Source: UBA6107 sp964459385 (GTDB lineage: Bacteria; Chloroflexota; Anaerolineae; Anaerolineales; Anaerolineaceae). From it: 64,000 nucleotides of DNA. The notes below the pieces were generated by a model. That model worked only from the letters and a program-made list of their open reading frames with translations. It ran no database searches and was not told where the DNA came from. The position numbers and the translations under genes are program-made. Positions 1 to 10,000 of the stretch are shown here, piece by piece; the stretch's first letter is position 1, and every line of letters starts with the position of its first letter. The stretch is taken from NCBI GenBank assembly GCA_964459385.1, contig CAYWLG010000013.1:1-64000 (forward strand). Direction: 5' to 3'.

Positions 1-48
1 ACTGCACCCCTTTCTGTTGGTGGTGTCCAACTTTTGGGGTGCAGTTCA
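1..48. mobile_element. IS3-family-like terminus or remnant
   Basis: Read on the minus strand from 48, the DNA begins TGAACTGCACCCCAAAAG and continues GTTGGACACC. From memory, this is the typical terminal repeat of IS3-family (IS150-group) elements. The same 10-bp arm (ACTGCACCCC) recurs inverted at bases 1-10, so the 45 bases can also fold as a nested hairpin. No transposase is visible because the element body would lie left of the window. The outermost TGA is also the stop codon of the neighbouring minus-strand gene. Confidence 0.4.
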
Positions 49-924
49 TTTTGGGTGGTTTTGCTTATCTTTGCTTTCTACTTTTAAAATACTTTCCGTT
101 GTTTTAATAAAGTCACTATACATGATTAATTGTAATATGTAAAAAATTATGGAAACCGGGTAGTTTGTTGCCAGATACCACGTAGGGTAAGTTATCTTTA
201 CCCTCAAAAAGCTTTCAAGAGAAATGTTTGCAGTGAGAAGATAACTTACAACAAATATATGAATTGCCAGCGACGTAACCGTTGTAAATATTACAAAGAG
301 CAAAGATATCCAACTTTTCGATCTGTGCGTTTCTTTAGAAAGGGTAGAGGCTATGTGTGCATCTATGTATTGATTTAAAGCCTTAGAAAGTCCCCAGAAA
401 GAATAAAAATTCCAATATAAATAATATATGGGTATAAGCGATAAACCGACCGCTTTTTCTGGGCTTGTAATAGCCCTTCCATCTTGGATTGCTGCCCAAA
501 ATTTGTAAAGAAGGACGAAAAACAAAACTGAATTGGTTATTATTGATATTTCGAAAATACAACTGAGTGAATAAATTGCAGCTTTCACGACATTTATCGA
601 AAAAACAACCACTATAAAATTTAAAAAATAAAACAAAATCGTCATGCAAAAAGTGATAAGCCACCATGTGTAAAGTTGGTTTAAGCGGCCTCGCACCACT
701 TTATAATGTTTCTTTTGGATAGGAAAATTAGAAAAAGAACTTTGTGAAACCAGTTTGTTCAGTCGAATGCCTGCTAATTCAGTTTTCTCTAGGGGCAGCC
801 AATTTTGCATGCCTGTACGCCAAACTTTAGTTTGCCCATTGATGATCTTTATCTCCATTAATTCTCGAATTTTTTCTTCATCAACAGGGCCATACTGCTT
901 ATTTCCAAACAAGTAATACCACAT
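46..924 (-). CDS. GYF_2 (DUF4339) / DUF4328-like membrane protein
   Basis: This 292-residue protein opens with MWYYLFGNKQYGPVDEEKI, a GYF_2 domain (residues 1-50, with the invariant W-YY...GPV and later W..G...W pattern), likely a peptide-binding module. A linker follows, then a DUF4328-like membrane region with about five or six hydrophobic segments (residues 85-280). The chosen ATG at 924 starts the GYF_2 motif and has GGGGGT about eight bases upstream. The frame is open upstream to 1047, but that extension runs into the preceding terminator. It is a paralogue of the next gene, and much more AT-rich. Its stop codon lies in an IS3-like terminus, so the C-terminal tail may be altered by insertion. 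Function unknown. Confidence 0.75.
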   Translation of the reverse strand: MWYYLFGNKQYGPVDEEKIRELMEIKIINGQTKVWRTGMQNWLPLEKTELAGIRLNKLVSQSSFSNFPIQKKHYKVVRGRLNQLYTWWLITFCMTILFYFLNFIVVVFSINVVKAAIYSLSCIFEISIITNSVLFFVLLYKFWAAIQDGRAITSPEKAVGLSLIPIYYLYWNFYSFWGLSKALNQYIDAHIASTLSKETHRSKSWISLLFVIFTTVTSLAIHIFVVSYLLTANISLESFLRVKITYPTWYLATNYPVSIIFYILQLIMYSDFIKTTESILKVESKDKQNHPK

Positions 925-1001
925 CGAATTTACCCCCTGTAAAAGTTTTATTTCAAGTAAGTATACAGAGAATAGCATTTGTTTAAATGATTTGCAACAT
1001 A

Positions 1002-1033
1002 AAATGACCGGCTGAATATTCAGCCGGTCATTT
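1002..1033 (-). terminator. Perfect 32-base palindrome, terminator of the 1052..1696 gene
   Basis: AAATGACCGGCTGAAT is followed directly by its reverse complement, 18 bases past the stop of the minus-strand gene. On that strand it runs into TTTTA, consistent with an intrinsic terminator. Confidence 0.75.
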
Positions 1034-1051
1034 CGTTTTAGAAACAAATTA

Positions 1052-1696
1052 TTACGCTACAGCAATGGCGTTGAGGATGTTCTTTACCTTGTTGGTGTAC
1101 ATGATCCACAAGACGATGAAAGCGATCAAGGACACGCCAAAGGTAATGGGGCTGCCGAACAAACAGATGATCATCCAGGTAACCAGGTCAAGGTTGATCT
1201 TCTGAACGGGCAGGCCCATAGCATCCACTTTGGCATTCAACTCTTTGGCCAGGCCGCGGAAGGCCGGGAAGAACCAGTAATAGTTCCAGCCGGGAACCAT
1301 ACAAAATGCCACGGCTTCGTCAGGGGTGGCACGGATGCCTTCATGCTGCACGGCTGTCCAGGCTTTGTGGATGAGGATGAAGAACAAGATCGCGGCCGGG
1401 ATGATACCGATGCCGAACAACAAAATGCCGATCAAGCTGATCCAGTACCAGGTAAAGAGATCATTGGTGCCTTTTGTGCGCGGATCCGCAACCGCTGCGG
1501 GGGCATAGGTCGGGGGAGCCGGGGGCAAATTGCCGACCAGGCTTGCCAACGGGGTCTGAGTGATCGCCTGCCAGGAAGCCATACCGGCAGTCCAAACCAT
1601 GGTGCTGGCGTTGATCACGCCACTGGCAACCAACTCTTTGATCTTGGCTTCATCAACGGGACCAACCTGCTGATTATTTTGGGTGTAATACCACAT
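1052..1696 (-). CDS. GYF_2 (DUF4339) / DUF4328-like membrane protein
   Basis: This 214-residue protein has an N-terminal GYF_2 domain (MWYYTQNNQQVGPVDEAKI, residues 1-50), a Pro/Ala-rich linker (55-72), and a membrane region with about three helices near 80-110, 130-145 and 170-205. The last part carries the N-Y-Y-W-F and L-A-K-E-L-N pattern of DUF4328-like proteins. AGGAG lies seven bases before the ATG. It is paralogous to the gene at 46..924 but has typical genome base composition, so it looks like the older copy. GYF_2 is thought to bind proline-rich peptides. The specific role is unknown. Confidence 0.8.
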   Translation of the reverse strand: MWYYTQNNQQVGPVDEAKIKELVASGVINASTMVWTAGMASWQAITQTPLASLVGNLPPAPPTYAPAAVADPRTKGTNDLFTWYWISLIGILLFGIGIIPAAILFFILIHKAWTAVQHEGIRATPDEAVAFCMVPGWNYYWFFPAFRGLAKELNAKVDAMGLPVQKINLDLVTWMIICLFGSPITFGVSLIAFIVLWIMYTNKVKNILNAIAVA

Positions 1697-1772
1697 AGTA
1701 CTCTCCTATTTGAAATAACATGAATTCAATAAAAATATTATACGGTAATTTGTCCAATTTACACAATGCAAA

Positions 1773-2201
1773 TTACCACAGATCTTCTTTTTTGTGGTTT
1801 TGACGCAACTGCTTCTTTTCGCCTTGTCTGCGCTTCGATTCAAGCCGCACCTCTTTGGAAGCACGTGTCGGCCAGGTGGCGCGCCGCTCTGGCAGCGGCT
1901 CACTGGCCTTGTTGATCAAAGTGATCAAACGCTGAATGGCATCGGCGCGATTCTGCTCCTGGGTGCGGTATCTCCGGGCCACCAGGACCAAAATTCCTTC
2001 CTCGGTTACCCTGCTGCCGGCGAGCTTTATCAATCGCTCCTTCACGTCAAAAGCTAAAGAAGGCGAATTTCGTATATCAAACCGCAACTGAACAGCCGTT
2101 GCGACTTTGTTCACATTCTGTCCCCCTGGCCCGCTGGAGCGAACAAAATCAAAACGAAGTTCAGAGTCATCAATATCAAAGTGAGAGTTTGTATCGCTCA
2201 T
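1773..2201 (-). CDS. arfB: Alternative ribosome-rescue factor / peptidyl-tRNA hydrolase ArfB
   Basis: This 142-residue, RF-1-like protein carries the catalytic GGQ loop in SSGPGGQNVNKVATAV (Gly25-Gly26-Gln27) and a basic C-terminal tail (KRRQGEKKQLRQNHKKEDLW). That combination is typical of ArfB/YaeJ, which releases nascent chains from ribosomes stalled on truncated mRNA; the tail enters the empty mRNA channel. The start at 2201 (MSDTNSHFD) gives the usual family length. No Shine-Dalgarno is seen, but TGCTATACT lies just before it, so the mRNA may be leaderless. The gene is divergent from the cyclophilin gene. Confidence 0.82.
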   Translation of the reverse strand: MSDTNSHFDIDDSELRFDFVRSSGPGGQNVNKVATAVQLRFDIRNSPSLAFDVKERLIKLAGSRVTEEGILVLVARRYRTQEQNRADAIQRLITLINKASEPLPERRATWPTRASKEVRLESKRRQGEKKQLRQNHKKEDLW

Positions 2202-2254
2202 GAAATTCAGTATAGCAGATGTTAAGCCCAAATCTACTTTACCGGCTCTAAATA

Positions 2255-2263
2255 TGCTAAAAT
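2255..2263 (+). promoter_or_regulatory. Candidate extended -10 for the cyclophilin gene
   Basis: TGCTAAAAT matches an extended -10 element about 37 bases before the ATG at 2300. The -35 (CTTTAC region) is weak. Confidence 0.35.
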
Positions 2264-2299
2264 GACTCAACATTCTGTATCGGAAGGAGAAAAATAATT

Positions 2300-2812
<513 letters not shown>

Positions 2813-2821
2813 GCAAAAATT

Positions 2822-2855
2822 AACCGGTTCAGCTAGCTGAACCGGTTTTATTTAT
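2822..2855. terminator. Bidirectional terminator between convergent genes
   Basis: A perfect 26-base palindrome (AACCGGTTCAGCT plus its reverse complement, 2822-2847) is followed by TTATTTAT on the plus strand. It sits between two convergent stop codons and abuts the stop of the HD-GYP gene. Confidence 0.8.
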
Positions 2856-5800
2856 CTTCCATGACCATACGAACAAATTCATCCACCACCCGTGGGTCAA
2901 AATGTGACCCTGCCTGGTTGATGATATGCGCCAGTGCTTCTTTGCGCTTCCAGGCAGCACGATAGGGTCGGTCGGATGTAAGTGCGTCCCAGACATCTAC
3001 AATTGAGAAGATTCGCGCCGCCAATGGGATGTCTTCCCCTTCCAGCCCGCGCGGATAACCGCTGCCGTCCCACCATTCATGATGGCAGTAGGGAATATCG
3101 ATCGAATCTTTAAAGTCTTTGATCTGAGAGAGCATTTCATAGGCATAGGTGGGGTGTTTTTGCATGACCACCCATTCTTCGCCGCTTAATTTGCCCTGTT
3201 TCAGCAACACCGTGTCTGGAACCCCTAATTTGCCGATGTCGTGCAGCAAAGCGCCCCGGCGCAGATTTTCGATCTGGTCTTCAGACACCCCCATTCGCCG
3301 GGCCAGTTTCACTGCCAGGTTGGCGATGCGCACCGAATGGCCTTGTGTCTCTTTGTCACGCAATTCAAGAGCCAATGCCCAGCCCTCCAGGGTGGAGTTG
3401 TAGGCATGTTTAAGTTCGCTGGCCTGCAAGCGTGTCTTCTCAAACAGAGAGGTCCTCTGTAATGCTCCGGCAGTCAAGTCCCCGATGGCTCGCAGCAGAC
3501 GCAGATCGTTTTCTGTGAAGGCATGTTTGGCCCCGATCACCGCAGCCCCAATGGTGAATCCACTGGTGATCAAAGGCACGCCCGCTACAGAGTCGAATTC
3601 CTTGACCAGGTCTGGATACAACAAATAGGGATCCTTGCTGGCATGGGTGTTCAGGTAAGGCTGCCCGGTCTTCATTAGATGGCCGCTTAACCCCTGCCCG
3701 ATGGCGACTGGGGTTTGTTCCAGGTGTTTCCAATCGCCTGAAGCCTTGATCATGGTATTGGCGGCCTCGTCGATATCGATCACCTCAATGAAAACGCCAT
3801 CCGCTTTGAGAATGTCTACCAACTTCAAAATCGCAATCGAGAGTACCTCTTCGCGGGTGTTATTGATGCGGTAAGCCTCACCCATTTCAGCGATCACTTC
3901 CAGTTCGTGTTCACGCTGCTTGCGGTTGGTCACATCCACGGCGGTTCCAATTGTTGCCGGTTCGTTTTCCAGCACAATGGCAGATAGGTAAAGGTCAATG
4001 ATTCGCTTCTCACCATTGCGGGTGGTGATCGTCCGCTCCAGGTGTTCAGGAGATGCATTGCCATTCTCACTCTTGGCTTTTTGCGACACTTCCTTTTGCA
4101 AATTCAGCGCTGCTTCGGGAATAGCGTTGAGCAATTCCGTCGTACTGTACCCGGTGATCTGGCACCAGGTGGGGTTGACGTATGTATATTTGCCGCCCTT
4201 ATGAATGAACACACCGGCTGCCGTGTTCTCGGCCAGGGTTCTGAACTTCTCTTCGCTCTCTACTATCACTTTGGCAGCCAGCTTTTGGGTGGTGATATCA
4301 CGCACATAAGAGACCAAAACTGGCGTTTCTTCCACCATCGTTTGGCGAATACTGATCTCGGCCGGGAACTCTTCGCCATTCTTTCGTACGTTGGAGATGT
4401 CACGCACAAAATGACTATCTTTGCTTCTCCACTTAGAGATATTCAGAATTTCTTGAATACTCCCTTCACATACCAGATCAGAGAGGTTCAGGTTTAGGAT
4501 CTCTTCTCGTGAATAACCATAAAGCTGGCTGGCAACGTCGTTGCAATCGAGGATCGTACCATCCAGTTGTGCTGTAAAAATCGCATCGGTAGAGGCTTCG
4601 ACCAGCAGTTGATTGCGCTTTTGGCTGGTGCGCAGCGCCTGCTCTGAGCGCTTGCGCTCAATTGCCATAGCCACCTGGGTGGAGACAAAGTTGAGGATCT
4701 GCTCATCACGTTCACTATATCGGATGCCAGGCGAATAGGTCTGTGCTCCCATCATGCCAATGATCTTGCCCTGCACCTTGAGCGGCACACCGATCCAATC
4801 TACCGAAGGGGTACCTACTGAGATCACCTCGCCGCTTTGCGACAATTCTTCAAACTTTTCAGGGTCAATTAACTGCGTTTTTCCGGTGCGCAGCACATAT
4901 TCGGTCAGACCCCTGCCTAATTTATAAGGCTCGGGTTGTGGGTCAAATTCATCTACAAAGTAAGGAAAACTGATCAGGTCCTGTTCGTCATCATAATGAA
5001 CGATAAAGAAATTTTCGACCGGCATCAGGGTCTTTAGAATATTGTGAATGGACTTGTACAGAGATTGTAGATTTTCTACCTCATTGGCAGAAAGCGAAAT
5101 TTTGAACACGATCTCTTGAATCTTTTCTGACAGGTTCTTTTCGGTAATATCTTCACCCAAACTGGCAATGCCCGAGACCTCGCCGGAACTGTCTTTTAAT
5201 ATTGTGTTGTTCCACGAGATCAGTTTTTGTTCACCGTTCTTGCACAAAATAGAGTTCTCATTGTGCTGTGGAATATTGCCGTGAATTGCGCTTTCGATCA
5301 ATATCTTTCGCAGCATCACCCGCTGATCGAGCGGAATAAACTTGCTTACCCAATCTTCTTCGAGAATTTCTTCTTTCTGCCAACCGGTCAAATCTGAAAA
5401 ATATGAGTTGCTAAAGGTTACCCGGCCGTTTGGATCCAGGATTAGGGCGACCAATTTAATGTTTTCCATCAGTTCGCGAAGCCGGTTCTCTGACTCGATC
5501 TCGGCTTTTTGCGCTCGCTTCTGATTGGTGATGTCTTCGCCGATGGACTGGTATTCAATGAACTGGCCGTTTTCGTCTTTAATGGCTGTCGTTTTCCAGC
5601 GATACCAGTGATCTTTGCCATTTGAGCCGTGGAGGGAAAATTCGCTATCCAACGGTTCCATCATCGGTGAGACCAGCGAAACCAGGCGGTCAATCAAATG
5701 ATGCCCCTGATTGATGACCTTTTCACTTAGCCTGTATCCGATCAGGTCTATTGGAGAAAGTGACAGAAATCTACATAAAGCGGCATTGGCAAAAGTGACG

Positions 5801-6984
5801 GTCAAATCCGGTTGAAAACGCACGATCATTTCTGGGTTATCTTCAACGATGGCGCGGTAACGGGCTTCACTTTCACGCAAAGCCTGCTCGGCCATCACCC
5901 TTTCGCGAATATCACGGGCAATAACCACATAAGCCGAGACCTCATCATTCTCTCCGCGAATTGTAGAAACATTTGTCTCTACCGGGACGATCCCGGCATT
6001 CGTGCGGGTTTGTAAACGAAAGACCCGTCCGATGATCGGAAAAGTGTTCATCAGCGTTTCAAAATTGACGTCGAGCACTTTGCGTGAATCGGCATCAAGG
6101 TAATCTAAAATGTTCTTACCCAGCAAATCATCTGGGTGATCGACACCGATCATGGAATAAAAACGATCGTTGGCCAAAACGATATGGCCATCTCTATCCA
6201 ACATAAACACAGCGTCTGGAGAGGCCTCAACAAAACTTGTGTAGCGCGATTCACTTTCCCAAAGTGATTCTTCTGTTTGCTTGCGCTGGGTTACATCCAG
6301 CGCCCAGCCCGAGATGAGATCAACGTGATTGGCCTGATCCACGATGTGCTGCCCTTGTTCCTGCACCCAGCGCACTTCACCCGAAGAATGGCGAATGCGG
6401 TAAATCACCTGGTAAGACGAGTCCGTTTCAAGGGCTTCTTGAATCTTTTGAAAGACTCCCATACGGTCGTCGGTTGCGATCAAACGCCGATAAGCGTTCA
6501 TACTATTTGAAAGCAATTGATTTACCGAGAAACCCGTCAATTCGAGCGCCTGATTTTTGATGGTGATCATTTCATAGGGCGCCTGGGTCTTGCAGGTAAA
6601 CGACACCCAGGGGATCTGACCCACTGTTACGAACTCAGGCTGCGCGGTTGAAATCTCGCGGAAGATCTGCTCCTGAAATTGGCTGGTATCCAGCAAGATC
6701 ATGCGGGCTCTTTCGCCATGCCAGAAAAGATCAAAAACGGTGGTCACAACAATTTCTGGGGCATCTGTCTCTCCAGATTTTGTTATGCCACCGTCGGGTT
6801 TCCCGTCTATCGTTACCCACTCGATCTGGTGGTTTTCTCTTATTTGAAATCTTTGAATGCTCTTGGGGCTTGAAAAAAGTACACGGCCCGCTTCGTTTAC
6901 AATCAAATAGGAGACTCCGCTCCTGGAAGACCGGGCCGTATATTTTTGTGAATCGATTTTATTGTTTGGCTTCGCAGCAGGCAT
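2848..6984 (-). CDS. Multi-PAS/GAF sensor with HD-GYP phosphodiesterase domain
   Basis: This 1378-residue signalling protein has no obvious membrane segment. Estimated order: an N-terminal PAS-like region; PAS domains near 115-240, 245-370, 375-500 and 505-625; GAF near 640-785; PAS near 795-915 and 920-1040; GAF near 1045-1185; HD-GYP at 1195-1378. The output domain keeps HDIGK, HHEWWDGSGYPRGL and the downstream D-x-x-D-A-L-T-S-D-R-P-Y-R signature, so it should hydrolyse c-di-GMP. The start lies 16 bases after the stop of the GGDEF gene upstream, with no strong ribosome site, which suggests cotranscription and perhaps coupled translation. Ligands of the sensor domains cannot be read from sequence. 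Confidence 0.92.
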   Translation of the reverse strand: MPAAKPNNKIDSQKYTARSSRSGVSYLIVNEAGRVLFSSPKSIQRFQIRENHQIEWVTIDGKPDGGITKSGETDAPEIVVTTVFDLFWHGERARMILLDTSQFQEQIFREISTAQPEFVTVGQIPWVSFTCKTQAPYEMITIKNQALELTGFSVNQLLSNSMNAYRRLIATDDRMGVFQKIQEALETDSSYQVIYRIRHSSGEVRWVQEQGQHIVDQANHVDLISGWALDVTQRKQTEESLWESESRYTSFVEASPDAVFMLDRDGHIVLANDRFYSMIGVDHPDDLLGKNILDYLDADSRKVLDVNFETLMNTFPIIGRVFRLQTRTNAGIVPVETNVSTIRGENDEVSAYVVIARDIRERVMAEQALRESEARYRAIVEDNPEMIVRFQPDLTVTFANAALCRFLSLSPIDLIGYRLSEKVINQGHHLIDRLVSLVSPMMEPLDSEFSLHGSNGKDHWYRWKTTAIKDENGQFIEYQSIGEDITNQKRAQKAEIESENRLRELMENIKLVALILDPNGRVTFSNSYFSDLTGWQKEEILEEDWVSKFIPLDQRVMLRKILIESAIHGNIPQHNENSILCKNGEQKLISWNNTILKDSSGEVSGIASLGEDITEKNLSEKIQEIVFKISLSANEVENLQSLYKSIHNILKTLMPVENFFIVHYDDEQDLISFPYFVDEFDPQPEPYKLGRGLTEYVLRTGKTQLIDPEKFEELSQSGEVISVGTPSVDWIGVPLKVQGKIIGMMGAQTYSPGIRYSERDEQILNFVSTQVAMAIERKRSEQALRTSQKRNQLLVEASTDAIFTAQLDGTILDCNDVASQLYGYSREEILNLNLSDLVCEGSIQEILNISKWRSKDSHFVRDISNVRKNGEEFPAEISIRQTMVEETPVLVSYVRDITTQKLAAKVIVESEEKFRTLAENTAAGVFIHKGGKYTYVNPTWCQITGYSTTELLNAIPEAALNLQKEVSQKAKSENGNASPEHLERTITTRNGEKRIIDLYLSAIVLENEPATIGTAVDVTNRKQREHELEVIAEMGEAYRINNTREEVLSIAILKLVDILKADGVFIEVIDIDEAANTMIKASGDWKHLEQTPVAIGQGLSGHLMKTGQPYLNTHASKDPYLLYPDLVKEFDSVAGVPLITSGFTIGAAVIGAKHAFTENDLRLLRAIGDLTAGALQRTSLFEKTRLQASELKHAYNSTLEGWALALELRDKETQGHSVRIANLAVKLARRMGVSEDQIENLRRGALLHDIGKLGVPDTVLLKQGKLSGEEWVVMQKHPTYAYEMLSQIKDFKDSIDIPYCHHEWWDGSGYPRGLEGEDIPLAARIFSIVDVWDALTSDRPYRAAWKRKEALAHIINQAGSHFDPRVVDEFVRMVMEDK

Positions 6985-7000
6985 CGTTTTAATTGACCAT

Positions 7001-10000
7001 TCATCCTGTCAATGTCGCTACTTGATTTTTACCACGATTCTTTGCGATGTAAAGAGCACGGTCGGCTTGTTTTATCAACTCTTCGATCGCCTGCGATTGT
7101 GGGCCAATGACCGTGACCCCAATGCTGACTGTGGTGTGAATCGCTCCTTCTTGCGTTTGGATCGGCTTTTTATCGATGACCGAGCGAATCCTTTCTGCTA
7201 CTGCAACTGCTTGCTTGAGATCGGTTTCGACCAACACGGCCACAAACTCTTCACCCCCATAGCGCCCGATCAGATCTACCTCGCGGATATTTGCCTGCAC
7301 GCGCTGTACCAGCTCAGTTAATACATCGTCTCCGATATCATGCCCAAATCGATCATTGACCTCTTTGAAATTATCCAGATCAAGCATTAATACTGAAAGA
7401 TCGTGTTCCAGGCGGCGCGCAGATTTAAACTGGCGGGTAGCCCCTTCAAATAATCCGCGCCGGTTGAGCACCCCGGTCAACTCATCGGTGATGGCCAACT
7501 GCTGCACTTTGGCCAGCAATTTGGCGTTTTCAAGTGCTGAAGAGATCTGCCCGCAAAAAGTTTCGCCGGCCTTTTGGTCAATTTCCATCAACTCTTCGCC
7601 ATAGATGTTTAAAATGCCAACCGGTTTATTTTCACTGAATAAAGGCATCACAAGCGATTTCGTTTTGGGGCCGATCGCCAGAATATCAAAAATTCGATGC
7701 ATGAACGGGGTCAACTCAGCCGGCATGATTTTGTAAAACAGCGAAGCAATGTCTTTTAGAAACACCGATCCACGCTGGTGGATCACCTGATCAAATTCCG
7801 GGATGACATCCACTTTAAAAGATTCAAAGAAGTAATTTTTTTCCAGCTTGCTGTTGAATGCCGCCAATTCGTTTTGCCGTGAAGAATATTCCATGTGTGC
7901 ACAGCAAGGATCTTCATCCAGCAAGAAAACCATGCTGTGCATGTGCAGCTTTTCCAACCCCATGCCCATGGCCTCCATGATGCCCCTCGGGCCGGCGGAA
8001 CTGCTAACAGAGGAAGACACCCGGCTCAGCGAGGTGATCAATTCATTGGCGTGAGAATATTGCTGAGTCAATGTTTGCTCAGATTCAAGCATCATGCTTT
8101 TCTGAATCGCAGTAGCAAGTTGGTTGGCAGCGTATGCACCGATGGTAATATCATCTACCGAGACCTGGCCTTTTTTGTTGAATCCCAAAAAGATCACGCC
8201 AAAAGGAATTTCTTCAACCATCATTGGCAAAGCCAAAATGTAAGTGTCAGTAAAGGCCCTGACGATCAAGCGGTTAAGTTCTTCTGTTTCTCCGCCGTTT
8301 TCAAAGAACATGGCTTGTTTTTGACCTAATACCAATTCTGTCAATGAAGAAGTTCCGGCAGGTGTCTCGTTGGCTACTTTGAGCTTCACGCCTTCGCCTT
8401 TTACCGAAAGACAACTGGCAATGTTTGTGGCTGCTTCCCATTTGGTAATGATCAATGAATTGGCATCAAACAGCCGTAAAAGCGGCTCTGAAACCTTTTG
8501 GATCACCTCGTTGACATTGCTTGAAACCAAAACCGTGCGCGTTAATTCGGTGATCTTTGTAAGCTGCCGCAGATGACGCTCCACCTCATCGTGCAAGCGG
8601 GCGTTTTCAATGGCGATCGCCGCCTGATCGGCAAACAGTTTAAGGTTGATCGCATCCGTTTCAGAATACTCTCCCGCAATATCACTATCGCAGTTAATGA
8701 AGCCATATACAGTGCCATTTACAATGATCGGCGCGCCGACATAAGAACGGATCCAGATCGTTTCGGGGTATTCCAGCCAGTCCGGGTTGGTTTTTGTATC
8801 TGAGATCAGACATTCCTTTTTCGTTTCGATCATCTTCACCAGGTTCTTGACTTTGCTGGCATCCATGATCCTCATCTGCAAAAGCTCTTTTGTGCCCATT
8901 TGCTCATAACCGCGGCTGGCAACTACACGGCTATTACTACCATCGAGAACGGCAATATTCGCTTTTGTGTTCGGAACCACCATACCCACTGTTTCGAGAA
9001 TATGCTGCATCACTGCGTCCAGGTTCAGGCTGCTGTTCAAAATGGCTGCCGAGGCTGCCAGGGCGCTGGCCAGTTTGCGCCGGTCGTTTTCGAGTTGTTC
9101 CACCTGAATTCGATGGCGAATATCTTTATAGATGCAGATGATTATTGGCTGGTCATGCCAGATTCCCGTTGCCATTTCCAGTTCCGTGGTCATTGTTTCG
9201 CCATTCGCCAGAGCGAGCGGCAATTGCACAACAGTGCTTCCTTTGGCTTTGGTATGTTCAATCGCATCTTTAATGCGCTCTTTTAGTTCTGGCGGATGTA
9301 GATCAAAAAGCGTTTCTACTTCAGTCCCTTTGTTTTTTCTGCGAATTTGCCGGTCAAGCGCCGGGTTGATCTCTATTACCCCTCCCTCCAAATTGACCAG
9401 TAAAAGCATTTCAGAAATGGAACGGAAAAGCGCCTGTAACTCTTTCTCTTTCGAGAAGATCTTGCGTTTTTCGCGCACCTGAAACAGCAGTGTGTCTAAA
9501 TAACCCACCAGAGACTGTAACTGTTTTTCATAGGCAGGATTGATCTCTGTTTTTTCTGGGTTTCCCAACAAAATGACACCCTGAATCTCGTTCTCCACTC
9601 TGATGGGCAACAACTCCACCCAGGCGACCGCTTCGCTGAAATTGCAGATATTGTTCAACAGTTCAAAATCTGAGAAGGAAATATGGGTGACCTTTTGCGG
9701 AAATAATTTTGCAAATTCAGCACGATCAAGCGGTTCTGGCAAAGTTCGGTTTGATTCAAGCAGCTTGGCGCCCTCTTTCTTTAAAACAGAGAGTTCATGT
9801 TGGTTTTCGTCATAAACCAATGAGGCGCCGCAAGCAAACGGGGTCATTGCAACCACTGCTTCAAAGAACAACTGCGTGAGTTCAGCCTCATTGAGGTTTG
9901 ATGAGAGCGACAGGCGCCGCTGCAGCTCAATGACCTGCTCCATGCGCTTTACTACGGTTACTTCTGTGCCCATGACTTGAACTTCTTGAACTGCGTTTTC

